The position numbers and the translations under genes were made by a program. This document shows positions 1-8,352 of a stretch of 64,000 nucleotides of DNA, in pieces (positions within the stretch are counted from its first letter, which is position 1; each line of letters begins with the position of its first letter). This DNA comes from Candidatus Geothrix odensensis (GTDB taxonomy: Bacteria > Acidobacteriota > Holophagae > Holophagales > Holophagaceae): positions 62,001-126,000 of the forward strand of contig JADKCH010000007.1 of the NCBI GenBank assembly GCA_016714685.1, written 5' to 3'. A model generated the notes under the pieces. It ran no database searches, was not told the DNA's origin, and saw only the letters and a program-made list of their open reading frames with translations.

Positions 1-356
1 ACGAGGCGGCGTTCCTTGGGGAGGAGGCCCGGCCGGATGAAGGCCCACACCTGGTAGAAGAGGAAGGGGGCGGAGAGGAAGGCGGCGGCCCAGAGGGAGA
101 GCCGCATCATGCTGAAGAAGGGCTCGGTGAGGTCGGTGAAGGCGAAGGGGTCGAGGGTGGCGACGGCCTTGCCGGTCTGGCGGGCCATGGCCTCGAGGAA
201 GGGCTTCTGGGCCCAGGCCCAGAGCTTGAAGCGCCAGGCGTAGGTGAGGGCGAAGATCACCGCCACGGCGAGCAGGGAGCGCACGATGCGCACCCGCAGC
301 TCCTGCAGGTGCTCCCAGAAGCTCATCTTCTCGGGCGGGGTGGCTGGAATGGCCAT
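1..356 (-). CDS. tatC: TatC, twin-arginine translocase membrane subunit (partial, C-terminus beyond window edge)
   Basis: Only the first 118 codons lie in the window. TatC is the integral-membrane receptor that binds twin-arginine signal peptides and exports folded proteins with TatA. Visible are the N-terminal signature SFWEHLQELRVRIVRSL, a first membrane segment, a periplasmic stretch with LDPFAFTDLTEPFF, and a second membrane segment ending in FYQVWAFIRPGLLPKERR, all typical of the family. An internal ATG ten codons later (326, MSFWEH) is an alternative start. It lies 64 bp downstream of tatA on the same strand, so the two are probably co-transcribed. Confidence 0.93.
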   Translation of the reverse strand, partial: MAIPATPPEKMSFWEHLQELRVRIVRSLLAVAVIFALTYAWRFKLWAWAQKPFLEAMARQTGKAVATLDPFAFTDLTEPFFSMMRLSLWAAAFLSAPFLFYQVWAFIRPGLLPKERRL

Positions 357-420
357 GGGCCTCGATCAGGAAAAGAGCCCGGCCCCCGCGGGGAGGCCGG
401 GCTGAATCGAAGGATCCGGC

Positions 421-606
421 CTACTTCTTGTCCTTGTCCACGACCACGTCTTCCTTCACGGAATCCGTGAGCTCGCGGCTGGCCTTCTTGAACTCCTGGA
501 TGCCCTTGCCAAGGCTCTTGCCCAGCTCCGGCAGGCGCGACGGCCCGAAGAAGATCAGCAGCGCGATGCCGATCAGCAGGATTTCCATCATTCCCAGGTT
601 GCCCAT
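421..606 (-). CDS. tatA: TatA/TatB-type twin-arginine translocase subunit
   Basis: A 61-residue protein with the TatA plan: one N-terminal membrane helix (MEILLIGIALLIFFGPSRLP), the hinge FGPSRLPELGKSLGKGI, an amphipathic helix and a short charged tail. TatA oligomerises to form the pore for folded Tat substrates. The FGPxRLPELG motif is diagnostic. The short tail favours TatA over TatB, and no second paralogue is seen nearby, so it may be bifunctional. It sits just upstream of tatC and downstream of the AtuA-like gene on the same strand. Confidence 0.93.
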   Translation of the reverse strand: MGNLGMMEILLIGIALLIFFGPSRLPELGKSLGKGIQEFKKASRELTDSVKEDVVVDKDKK

Positions 607-635
607 GGTGTGCTCCAGATGCGGTGTGGCGGGGG

Positions 636-983
636 TCAGGGTCGCAGATCCGCCAGCGAGAGGTCGCCGGGCAGGTCCAGTTCCATTCTAAGCAGGGCCT
701 GCCCGTGGGTCTTGCCCTGGGCGTCGGTTTTCACGCTCTCGCTGCCGCCTCCGCCCAGAGAGTCGTGCAGGATGAAGTTGATGGCCTTGAGGTTGGGAAC
801 TTCGAAGCGATCAACACCACCTTTGCATATGCTTGAAAAGTGATGTTTCACGCGCTCCGTGGTGAGCTCCCGCTGCAGGAAGCGGAACCCCGCCTCGGTG
901 TAGGCGATGATGCCCACGTTCGAGCCGTCCCCCTTGTCGCCGCTGCGGGCGTGGGCGATGTCCTCCAGGCGGACCCTGGTCAT
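636..983 (-). CDS. AtuA C-terminal-like small protein
   Basis: A 115-residue protein beginning MTRVRLEDIAHARSGDKGD. The ARSGDKGDGSNVGIIAY segment and the ending KTHGQALLRMELDL match the small ferredoxin-fold domain found at the C-terminus of AtuA (acyclic terpene utilisation, DUF1446 family) or encoded separately beside it. Its biochemical role is not established. Its start overlaps the stop of the UDP-glucose dehydrogenase gene as ATGA, so the two are translationally coupled. The usual large AtuA partner is not in this window. Family assignment is fairly sure; function is unknown. Confidence 0.75.
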   Translation of the reverse strand: MTRVRLEDIAHARSGDKGDGSNVGIIAYTEAGFRFLQRELTTERVKHHFSSICKGGVDRFEVPNLKAINFILHDSLGGGGSESVKTDAQGKTHGQALLRMELDLPGDLSLADLRP

Positions 984-2335
984 GCGGAGACCACGGCGCG
1001 GCGGCCCAGGGAGTGGTAGGTCCAGCCCTTGGCCTCCATGGCCTCGGGGCGGAACAGGTTGCGGCCATCGAAGATGCGGCGGGCCTTGAGGGCCTTGGCC
1101 ACGGCCTCGAGATCGGCCTCGCGGTACTGGGCCCACTCGGTGGCGATGAGGAGGGCGTCGGCGCCCTCGCAGGCCGCCAGGGGAGACTCGGCGTAGCGGA
1201 CCTTGTCGCCGATCCTGGCCTTCACGGCCTCCATGGCGGCGAAGTCGTGGACCACCACCTCGGCGCCCAGGTTCACCAGGCCCTCGATGAGCTCCAGGGC
1301 CATGCTCTCGCGGATGTCGTCCGTGTCGGCCTTGAAGGCCAGGCCCCAGAGGGCGAAGCGCCGGTCCTTGAGGGGTGCGGGCACGCCCGACTTCACGCCG
1401 AAGTGGGCCTTCACCTTGCGCAGCAGCACCTGCTTCTGATGGCGGTTGGCCTCCACGGTGGCGGCGAGCGTCATGAGCGGGTGACCCTGCTCGCGGCCCA
1501 CCTTCAGGAGCGCCTGCAGGTCTTTGGGGAAGCAGGAGCCGCCGAAACCCGGGCCTGGATTGAGGAAGGCGGGGCCGATGCGGTGGTCCGCGCCGATGGC
1601 GGTCTTCACGTGGTCCACGTCCGCGCCCACGGACTCGGCCAGGTTCGCGATCTCGTTGATGAAGCTGATGCGGAGGGCCAGCATGGCGTTGGCCGCGTAC
1701 TTGGTCAGCTCGGCGCTGGGGGGATCCATGCGGAACCACTTGCCGCCGCTGCGGTCCAGGAAGGGCTGGTAGAGGGCCTTCATGACGGTCTCGGCGTGAT
1801 CGGAACGGCAGCCCACCACCACGCGGTCGGGCTCCAGGAAGTCACCGATGGCCGAGCCTTCGCGCAGGAACTCGGGGTTGCTCACCACCTCGAAGGCGCG
1901 GTCCGTGTGAACCGCGATCTCCGCGTGGACGCGGGCCGCCGTGCCCACGGGCACCGTGCTCTTGTCCACCACGATGAGGGGCCTGGCATCCTTGGACCGC
2001 AGGGCCATGGCGTCGCCGAGCTGGCCCGCCACGGCCAGCACATACTTCATGTCGGCGCTGCCGTCCTCGCTCTGGGGCGTGCCCACGCAGATGAAGGCGG
2101 CATCCGCCTCGGCGATGCCGGCCTTGAGGTCGGTGGTGAAGCGGAGCGCGCCGGAAGCCAGGTGCTTCGCGAGCAGGCCGTCCAGGCCCGGCTCGAAGAT
2201 GGGGGACTCGCCCCGGGAGAGGGTGGCGACCTTGGCCGCGTCCACGTCCACGCCGAGGATGCGGTGGCCCGCCTCCGCGAAGCAGGCGGCGGCGACCAGC
2301 CCCACATACCCTGAACCGATGACCAGCACCTGCAT
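980..2335 (-). CDS. ugd: UDP-glucose 6-dehydrogenase
   Basis: Oxidises UDP-glucose to UDP-glucuronate with two NAD+, supplying uronic acid for surface polysaccharide. The 451-residue product starts MQVLVIGSGYVGLVAAACFA, a Rossmann NAD site with GSGYVG. It carries STVPVGTA, the NPEFLREGSA motif, the catalytic cysteine in GPGFGGSCFPKDLQAL, and FALWGLAFKADTDDIRES. Length is normal. The ATG at 2335 puts the Rossmann strand at the N-terminus as in homologues; an upstream in-frame ATG at 2350 would add only five residues. Other nucleotide-sugar dehydrogenases such as UDP-ManNAc dehydrogenase are less likely. Confidence 0.92.
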   Translation of the reverse strand: MQVLVIGSGYVGLVAAACFAEAGHRILGVDVDAAKVATLSRGESPIFEPGLDGLLAKHLASGALRFTTDLKAGIAEADAAFICVGTPQSEDGSADMKYVLAVAGQLGDAMALRSKDARPLIVVDKSTVPVGTAARVHAEIAVHTDRAFEVVSNPEFLREGSAIGDFLEPDRVVVGCRSDHAETVMKALYQPFLDRSGGKWFRMDPPSAELTKYAANAMLALRISFINEIANLAESVGADVDHVKTAIGADHRIGPAFLNPGPGFGGSCFPKDLQALLKVGREQGHPLMTLAATVEANRHQKQVLLRKVKAHFGVKSGVPAPLKDRRFALWGLAFKADTDDIRESMALELIEGLVNLGAEVVVHDFAAMEAVKARIGDKVRYAESPLAACEGADALLIATEWAQYREADLEAVAKALKARRIFDGRNLFRPEAMEAKGWTYHSLGRRAVVSA

Positions 2336-2392
2336 GACAGCCTCGCGCAAAGCAACCAGTGTAGCTTGCTATCATTCGGGAGAGGAGGCGGC

Positions 2393-3088
2393 ATGGTGAT
2401 CCTGATGGCACCCACGGGCAGCGAGGTCAATCTGCTGGAGGTCATGCTCCATGCGGGGCCGGTCTCCAAGTCGGTGCTCGTGATCCTGGCGGCGTTCTCC
2501 CTCCTCAGCTGGGTGGTGATCATCCGCAAGGGCCTGCTCTACCGCCGCAGCCGCGCCGTGTCCGAGGAGTTCCGGGGCGCGTTCAAGCGGGCCACGGACT
2601 GGCGCGAGTTCAAGCAGCAGGTGGAGAAATTCTCCGTCAGCCCACTGGTGGGCCTCTTCGTGGCCGGCTACGGCGAGGTGACCTACCAGCTGCGGCAGGT
2701 GGGCCAGGATGGCAAGGCCCAGCTGCGCAGCATGGAAGCGGTGGAGCGCAGCCTCCAGCGGGCCAGCGTGGTGGAGATGGGGCGCCTGGAGCGCTCCCTG
2801 GGCGGCCTGGCCACCGTGGCGGCCGTGAGCCCCTTCATCGGCCTCTTCGGCACCGTGTGGGGCATCATCGACGCCTTCCGCGGCATCGGCGCCACCGGCA
2901 ACGCCAACCTCGCCACGGTGGCGCCTGGCATCTCAGAGGCGCTGGTGGCCACCGCCATCGGCCTCGTGGCGGCCATCCCGGCGCTCATGGCCTACAACTT
3001 CTTCCAGGGCCAGCTGAAGCAGTTCCAGACGGAGCTGGACGACTTCTCCCTGGAGTTCATCAGCCTCTCCGAGCGGAACTTCACCTGA
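2393..3088 (+). CDS. tolQ: TolQ/ExbB/MotA-family proton channel protein
   Basis: Inner-membrane protein of the TolQ/ExbB family, which conducts protons to energise an envelope partner. An N-terminal membrane helix (about residues 20-40), a cytoplasmic helical segment, and two later helices around AAVSPFIGLFGTVWGI and GISEALVATAIGLVAAIPA are visible, and the latter two motifs are family signatures. The ATG at 2393 is preceded by AGAGGAGGC; an in-frame TTG at 2366 lacks such a site. Unusually, no TolR/ExbD, TolA or TonB gene follows; a polysaccharide deacetylase gene overlaps its stop instead. Confidence 0.85.
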   Translation: MVILMAPTGSEVNLLEVMLHAGPVSKSVLVILAAFSLLSWVVIIRKGLLYRRSRAVSEEFRGAFKRATDWREFKQQVEKFSVSPLVGLFVAGYGEVTYQLRQVGQDGKAQLRSMEAVERSLQRASVVEMGRLERSLGGLATVAAVSPFIGLFGTVWGIIDAFRGIGATGNANLATVAPGISEALVATAIGLVAAIPALMAYNFFQGQLKQFQTELDDFSLEFISLSERNFT

Positions 3089-3900
3089 GCAGGCGCCTGC
3101 CCCTCTCCCTGGATTGGGAGGACTGGTTCCAGCTCTGCTGCCCGCCCTACGACCAGCCGGAGGCCCTGGACCGCTTCGAGTGCCGGCTGCCCCTGGCCAC
3201 GGAGCGCGCCCTGGGCCTCTGCGCCGATCTGGGTGCCACGGCCACCTGGTTCTGCCTGGGCGACCAGGCCCGGCGCCATCCCGCGCTGCTGCGCCGCATC
3301 GCCGGCGCTGGCCACGCCATCGGCCTGCACGGGCTGACGCACCGGCGGGCCTTCGAGATGGACCGCGCGGCCTGGCGGGCCTCCCTGCGGGACGGCAAGG
3401 CCCTGCTGGAGGACCTCAGCGGGCAGCCCGTGGTGGGCTACCGCGCTCCGGAGTGGAGCCTGCGGGGCGCCGCCGCCGACTGGTGGCGGGACCTGCCGGA
3501 GCTGGGCTTCCGCTACGACTCCAGCCGGGTGCCCCTTGCCGTCATTGGCGATCCCGCCCTGCCGAGACGTCCCTACCTGCTGGCCGAAGGCCTGTGGGAG
3601 CTGCCGCCGCCTGTGCTCTGGTCCGGGCCGGTGCGCATGCCGCTCTGGGGCTGGGGCCCGCGGGTCATGCCCTTCAGCCTGGTGCGCCGGGCCCTGGAGA
3701 CCCTGGCCCTGGAAGACGCGGGCACGCCCCTGGTGCTGCACCCCTGGGAGCTGGACGCGGAGCAGCCGCGCCTGCCGGGCCTGTCCCTGGGCCACCGCTA
3801 CACCCATGGCATCGGCCTCCGCGGCTACGGAAGCCGGCTCGGAGACCTCCTCGACGGCTTCCAACTCACGAGCCTTGAGGCCTGGGTGGAGGCGCAATGA
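3085..3900 (+). CDS. polysaccharide deacetylase (NodB-fold), apparent CTG start
   Basis: NodB-fold enzyme expected to remove N- or O-acetyl groups from a glycan. The N-terminus LPLSLDWEDWFQ has the DxxDW-like motif of capsule/exopolysaccharide deacetylases; HAIGLHGLTHRRAF supplies the metal-binding HxxxH; VVGYRAPEWS is the motif-3 arginine region; TPLVLHPWELD carries the late catalytic histidine. No ATG, GTG or TTG lies near the domain start. The best start is CTG at 3085, overlapping the upstream TGA as CTGA, or CTG at 3097. It is coupled to yaaA by ATGA. Confidence 0.8.
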   Translation: MSRRLPLSLDWEDWFQLCCPPYDQPEALDRFECRLPLATERALGLCADLGATATWFCLGDQARRHPALLRRIAGAGHAIGLHGLTHRRAFEMDRAAWRASLRDGKALLEDLSGQPVVGYRAPEWSLRGAAADWWRDLPELGFRYDSSRVPLAVIGDPALPRRPYLLAEGLWELPPPVLWSGPVRMPLWGWGPRVMPFSLVRRALETLALEDAGTPLVLHPWELDAEQPRLPGLSLGHRYTHGIGLRGYGSRLGDLLDGFQLTSLEAWVEAQ

Positions 3901-4619
3901 CGGCCGCACCGCTCATTCTGTTGGCCCCCTCCGAGGAGAAGGCCTCCGGCGGCGTTCCGGGCCGCCTGGCGGAAAACCCGGCCCAGCGCTGGGCCCGGGA
4001 GCAGCTGGTGGCCCTGGCGAAGCAGGGCTCGCCCGAGGTCCTGAGGAAGGCCTTCGATGTGAAGGATCTGGCCCTGGACAAGGCCCGCAGCGAGGCCCTG
4101 GCGCTCTCGGGCAGGGTGCCGCTGCTGCCGGCCCTCGCGCGCTACGCAGGCGTGGCCTTCCAGGCGCTGCAGGCGGCCAGCCTGCCGCCGGAGACCTGGA
4201 CCCAGGTGTTCATCCTCTCCAACCTCCGGGGTCTGGTGCGCGGCGACGAGGCCGTGCCGCCCTACAAGCTGAAGCTCGGTGCGATCCCTGGCCTCAAGGC
4301 CCACTGGCGGAAGGCCCTGCCAGCCCAGCTGGCGGCCCTGCCGGAGGGTCCCGTGTGGGAGCTGCTGCCGGGGGATTCCGCCGATCTCCTGAAGGGCTGG
4401 TCGCGGCCACGGCACACTGTGGAGATCTTCGACGCGCAGGGTCGGGCCGTCAGCCACTTCTCGAAGCTCTACCGGGGCCGGGTGGCCCACTGGATCCTGA
4501 CGCACCAGCAGGGCGATCCCCGGCGGGTGCTGAAGGGCCGGCTGCCCGGCTGCCAGTGGGCCGGCGTGGTGGAGAACGATCGTGGCGGGCTTTGCCTTCG
4601 CCTGGTGGTGGAACGGTGA
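3897..4619 (+). CDS. yaaA: YaaA family peroxide-stress protein (DUF328)
   Basis: A 240-residue protein opening LILLAPSEEKASGG, with YAGVAFQAL, ILSNLRGLVRGDEAVPPYKLK and a C-terminal VAHWILTHQ segment, all hallmarks of YaaA/DUF328. In E. coli YaaA limits free iron and DNA damage during peroxide stress. Here the role is inferred from family alone. The start overlaps the deacetylase stop as ATGA, and its own stop overlaps the next gene's GTG start as GTGA. Confidence 0.82.
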   Translation: MTAAPLILLAPSEEKASGGVPGRLAENPAQRWAREQLVALAKQGSPEVLRKAFDVKDLALDKARSEALALSGRVPLLPALARYAGVAFQALQAASLPPETWTQVFILSNLRGLVRGDEAVPPYKLKLGAIPGLKAHWRKALPAQLAALPEGPVWELLPGDSADLLKGWSRPRHTVEIFDAQGRAVSHFSKLYRGRVAHWILTHQQGDPRRVLKGRLPGCQWAGVVENDRGGLCLRLVVER

Positions 4620-5404
4620 GCGACGACTGCAACCAGACCCCCTTCTGGCAGCGCCAGCCTCGGCTCCCCCTGGCGATCCACCGCTTTCTCCAGGACCGCA
4701 TGGAGGCGGCCCTCCAGGATCCCGAGGCCCGCCAGGCTCTCGTCTGGCCCACCATCCTGGGGGCGCCAGGGCTGCGGCGGGCCCATCCCGCGGGCCTGCC
4801 GGAGTCTGAACTGCTGGGCCACGCCACCCGCATGCTGGGGGCCCTGGGACACCACGATCCGGCCGCCGCCTGGCGGGCCCATCGCACAGCCTGGCCGGAC
4901 ACGGCCGAGGGGGATGCGGCGGGCTGGCGGCCCGGCTCCGCCTGGGGCGCCTGGGGCCCCCTGGTGAGCCTGCGCTGCGGCTGGCAGCTGGCGGCGCTTA
5001 CGCCACTGCCCCTGGGCGAGCGCTACCCGCTGGCCTGCGGCGTGTCCCTCTTCAATCACGGCCTCTACCATGAGTGCCACGATGCCCTGGAGCCGCTCTG
5101 GGCCCAGGCGGAGGGGGAGCTGAAGCAAGGCCTGCAGGGCCTCATCCTCCTGGCGGGCGGCTACCACCACCAACAGCAGCACAACCTGGCCGGCCTGCTC
5201 TCTCTCTGGGAGGAGGCCCTGGTCCGTCTGGAATCTGGCGGTGGGCGCGTGGCGACGCCCTGGGGTGAGGTGCGCGCGGAGTCGGCCCTGGACCTGACGG
5301 CGCAGAGGCTGGACCATGGAAGGCGCACGACCGACGACGCGGACGATGATGCGGTGTTCGCTCACCTCTGGACCCTGGACCGCCCCACCTGGGAGCTGGC
5401 ATGA
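4616..5404 (+). CDS. DUF309 domain protein
   Basis: A 262-residue protein starting at GTG in a GTGA overlap with yaaA. The C-terminal half has the DUF309 signature: NHGLYHECHDALEPLWAQAEG followed by a helix with YHHQQQHNLAGL, a compact helical bundle whose conserved His, Glu and Asp resemble a metal site. The N-terminal 130 residues, rich in Trp and Pro, match nothing I recognise. DUF309 proteins have no established biochemical function. Its stop overlaps the nadB start as ATGA. Confidence 0.75.
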   Translation: MSDDCNQTPFWQRQPRLPLAIHRFLQDRMEAALQDPEARQALVWPTILGAPGLRRAHPAGLPESELLGHATRMLGALGHHDPAAAWRAHRTAWPDTAEGDAAGWRPGSAWGAWGPLVSLRCGWQLAALTPLPLGERYPLACGVSLFNHGLYHECHDALEPLWAQAEGELKQGLQGLILLAGGYHHQQQHNLAGLLSLWEEALVRLESGGGRVATPWGEVRAESALDLTAQRLDHGRRTTDDADDDAVFAHLWTLDRPTWELA

Positions 5405-6975
5405 ACCACACGGTTGACCTGCTGGTCCTGGGCGCGGGCATCGCCGGGTGCTCCGCGGCCCTGCGCGCGGCGGACCTGGGCGCCTCGGTGGTGCTGGTGG
5501 CCAAGGACGAACTGGGCGGCACCAACACCTCCTGGGCCCAGGGCGGCATCATCGGTCTGGCGCCTCCCGAAGAGGGGGATTCCCCGGACCTGCTGGCGGC
5601 CGACATCGAAGCCGCGGGCGCTGGCCTCTGCCGGCCAGAGGCCGTGCGGTTGCTGGCGGAGCAGGGGCCGAAGCTCTGCCGGAGCTTTCTCTGGGAGCGC
5701 CTGGGCGTGCCCTTCGACCTGGGGGAGAACGGCACCCCCGACCCCACGGCCGAGGCTGCCCACAGCGCCCGGCGCATCTACCACGCCAAGGACGCCACGG
5801 GTCTCGCGATCCAGTCGGCCCTCAGCGCGGCCGTGCGGCAGCACCCGAACATCCAGGTGCGGGAGCGCCTCTGCCTGGTGGACCTGATCACGAGCCCCCA
5901 CCACTGCCTGAGCCCGGTGCGGGTGTACGACCCCATCCGCGTGCACGGCGCCTTCCTCTTCGATCCCGCCACCGGCCAGGTGGAGGGGGCCCTGGCCCGG
6001 CGCACGCTCCTGGCCACCGGCGGCCTCGGCTACCTGTACCTGCACACCACCAACCCGCCCAGCGCCACGGGGGATGGGCTCGCCGCGGCCTACCGGGCCA
6101 GCGCGCGCATCGTGAACTGCGAGTACATCCAGTTCCATCCCACGGCGCTCTATGTGCCGGGCAAGCCCCGGACGCTGCTGACCGAGGCCCTGCGCGGCGA
6201 GGGCGCCCACCTGGTGAACCGCAAGGGCGAGCGCTTCATGGCCAAGTATGAGCCGGAGCACATGGAGCTGGCGCCCCGCGACGTGGTGAGCCGGGCCATC
6301 TTCCAGGAGATGGCCGCCAGTGGCGAGGCCAGCGTCTACCTGGACCTGGCGCCCCTGGCCGCGAAGCTGGACCTGGATGAGCACTTCCCCACGGTGATGG
6401 CCGCTTGCCGCGCCGAGGGCCTCGATCCCAGCCGCCAGCGCATCCCCGTGGTGCCCGCCGCCCACTATTTCTGCGGCGGGGTCCTGGTGGACCTGGATGG
6501 CCGCACCTCCCTGCCGGGGCTCTTCGCCGCGGGCGAGGTGGCCTGCACGGGCCTGCACGGCGCCAATCGGCTGGCCTCCACGAGCCTACTGGAGGGCCTG
6601 CTCTGGGGCTTCCGCGGAGCCGAGGCCGCCGTGCGCGAGCTCGCAGAGGCGGATCTGCCCAATCCCGGGGACCTGGCCCAGTGGCGCATGCCGGAGGAAC
6701 CCGAGGCCACGGATCCGCTCCTTATCGATCAGGACTGGGGCCTCATCCGCAGCACGCTCTGGAACTACGCCGGCATCGTTCGCACCGGGGATCGCCTGCA
6801 GCGTGCCAAGGCGGACCTGCACTACCTGGCCCACCGCATCGAGCGCTTCTACCACGAGTCCTCCCTGAGCCGGGAGCTGCTCGAGCTGCGCAGCGGCATC
6901 CTCTGCGCCCGGCTGATCCTCAACGCCGCCCTGCAGAACCCCGAAAGCCGGGGCTGCCACTATCGGGTGGACTGA
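5401..6975 (+). CDS. nadB: L-aspartate oxidase
   Basis: FAD enzyme converting L-aspartate to iminoaspartate, first step of de novo NAD synthesis. The 524-residue product has the FAD-binding N-terminus LLVLGAGIAGCSAALRAA, the TSWAQGGI loop, EYIQFHPTALY, the RGEGAHLVN active-site stretch and GLHGANRLASTSLLEGL, all diagnostic of NadB over succinate dehydrogenase flavoproteins. The C-terminal helical domain (about 430-520) is complete. It starts in an ATGA overlap with the DUF309 gene. nadA and nadC are not in the window, so the pathway is split. It can use oxygen or fumarate as acceptor in known examples. Confidence 0.95.
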   Translation: MNHTVDLLVLGAGIAGCSAALRAADLGASVVLVAKDELGGTNTSWAQGGIIGLAPPEEGDSPDLLAADIEAAGAGLCRPEAVRLLAEQGPKLCRSFLWERLGVPFDLGENGTPDPTAEAAHSARRIYHAKDATGLAIQSALSAAVRQHPNIQVRERLCLVDLITSPHHCLSPVRVYDPIRVHGAFLFDPATGQVEGALARRTLLATGGLGYLYLHTTNPPSATGDGLAAAYRASARIVNCEYIQFHPTALYVPGKPRTLLTEALRGEGAHLVNRKGERFMAKYEPEHMELAPRDVVSRAIFQEMAASGEASVYLDLAPLAAKLDLDEHFPTVMAACRAEGLDPSRQRIPVVPAAHYFCGGVLVDLDGRTSLPGLFAAGEVACTGLHGANRLASTSLLEGLLWGFRGAEAAVRELAEADLPNPGDLAQWRMPEEPEATDPLLIDQDWGLIRSTLWNYAGIVRTGDRLQRAKADLHYLAHRIERFYHESSLSRELLELRSGILCARLILNAALQNPESRGCHYRVD

Positions 6976-7018
6976 ACCGGGCTTCCTGAGCCACACCATG
7001 CCCCTTTTGGGAGAGCTG

Positions 7019-7753
7019 ATGCGACGATCTGCCCTGTTCCTCTTCGCCTCGGCCCTGCTGGTCGGGCAGTCCGCGGTACTGGATGACGGGCGTCTGGATC
7101 CTTCCTGGTTCGGCGCCGGGGTGGTCTTCCAGCCCTCCAAGGTTCTCGGGTTCCAGTGGCTCAAGCCCAACCTGGACCTGCGCAACCGCAGCCTCCGCCT
7201 CAGGGCCTGGGAACCGGCCGCCTGGGTGCAGGGGCCACGGGAGGTGAAGGACCAGACGTTCCTGGCACGGGTGGCGCCGGGGCTCCCGGCCGAGCTGGAG
7301 CGGGGCGTCAAGCGGGGTCTCAAGGGGGCCCTGCCAGTGTCCGCCACCCTCGGGGATGTGGTCCTCGTGGGACGGGTGGCGGACGCCCTCGGCACGGATG
7401 ACGACTACATGTCCGTCCGGCCCATGACGCTCTCCTTTGATCTGAAGCTCATCGATGGCGATTCGGGCGAGGTGCTCGCGGCCTTCCATGACACGCTCAC
7501 GGGGCCGAATACCGACGCGATCTCCTATCACTTCGGCCGGTGGTGCGAGGCGGTGGGCCGGGCGCTGGCGGCGGCCACAGCCGCTCAGGCGCCGGTCACG
7601 CCGGTGGCCGCCAAGCCGCTTCCAGCGCCCTCGAAGCCGGCCTTCGACCTGGAGGGCGCGCTCCGCCGCATCGACGCGCTTGGGCGCGACGGCCTGCTCA
7701 GCGAGGCGGAATGCGAGGCCCTGCGGAAGAAGGCCCGGGACAAGGCACGTTAA
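7019..7753 (+). CDS. predicted exported protein with SHOCT-like C-terminus
   Basis: A 244-residue protein that I do not recognise as a characterised family. The N-terminus MRRSALFLFASALLVGQSA is a good signal peptide, so it is probably periplasmic or outer-membrane associated. The middle resembles small envelope proteins that form one alpha/beta domain (TFLARVAPGLPAELERG, then LSFDLKLIDGDSGEVLAAF). An Ala/Pro linker leads to a last helix pair LRRIDALGRDGLLSEAECE reminiscent of SHOCT oligomerisation modules. ATG 7019 is preceded by GGGAGAG; ATG 6998 would spoil the signal peptide. It may end the tolQ-nadB operon. Confidence 0.6.
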   Translation: MRRSALFLFASALLVGQSAVLDDGRLDPSWFGAGVVFQPSKVLGFQWLKPNLDLRNRSLRLRAWEPAAWVQGPREVKDQTFLARVAPGLPAELERGVKRGLKGALPVSATLGDVVLVGRVADALGTDDDYMSVRPMTLSFDLKLIDGDSGEVLAAFHDTLTGPNTDAISYHFGRWCEAVGRALAAATAAQAPVTPVAAKPLPAPSKPAFDLEGALRRIDALGRDGLLSEAECEALRKKARDKAR

Positions 7754-8352
7754 AGCGGCCAGGGGCCGGCCCCTTCGCGGACCAGGAGGGGCTCGTCGCC
7801 GCTGAGATCGACGATGGTGCTGGGGACGCCCAGGGGCTGACCGCAGTCCACCACCATGTCCAGGGCATGGCCCTGTTCCTCCTCGATCTCCCAGGCGGTG
7901 TTGAGCACGGGCTGGTCCGGCAGGGCGACGCTGGTGGTGATGATGGGCTCGCCGAGCAGCGCCACCAGGGCGTGGCAGAAGGGCTGGCTGGGGATGCGGA
8001 GGCCCACCACCTGCTTGTTCTGGAGGTAGCGGGGGACTTCTCGGCTGGCGGGCAGCAGCACGGTGTAGGGCCCGGGCAGCATCTGCTTGAGGAGGCGGAA
8101 GGTGGGGGTGTCCAGGTGTCGGGTGTAGCGGCAGAACATCTCCATGTCCGAGCAGAGGATGGACATGGGCTTCTTGGGGTCGCGACCCTTGATCTGCAGG
8201 ATCCGGTCCACGGCCTTCTTGCGCGAGGCGAGGCAGCCCAGCCCGAAGAGGGTGTCGGTCGGGTAGGCGATGACGCCATCGCGGCGCAGCAGCTCGACGA
8301 TGCGCTCGAGGTGGCGCGCCTGGGGCGTCTCGGGGTGCAGGGTGAGGATCAT
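7750..8352 (-). CDS. Sua5/YciO/YrdC family protein
   Basis: A 200-residue YrdC-fold protein. GVIAYPTDTLFGLGCLA, the KGRDPKKPMSILC loop, LLPGPYTVLLPA and LGVPSTIVDLSG are the nucleotide and threonine-binding motifs of L-threonylcarbamoyladenylate synthases (TsaC/Sua5), which start t6A modification of ANN-decoding tRNAs. The KPMSIL variant and QNKQVVGLRIP are closer to YciO, whose role is uncertain. The stop overlaps the convergent gene by 4 bp; the start overlaps the upstream NUDIX gene by 4 bp. Confidence 0.82.
   Translation of the reverse strand: MILTLHPETPQARHLERIVELLRRDGVIAYPTDTLFGLGCLASRKKAVDRILQIKGRDPKKPMSILCSDMEMFCRYTRHLDTPTFRLLKQMLPGPYTVLLPASREVPRYLQNKQVVGLRIPSQPFCHALVALLGEPIITTSVALPDQPVLNTAWEIEEEQGHALDMVVDCGQPLGVPSTIVDLSGDEPLLVREGAGPWPL

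Noticed and set aside
2857..3084. ATG 2857 as start of the deacetylase
   Set aside because: This would read 76 codons out of frame through tolQ with a composition typical of shadow frames.
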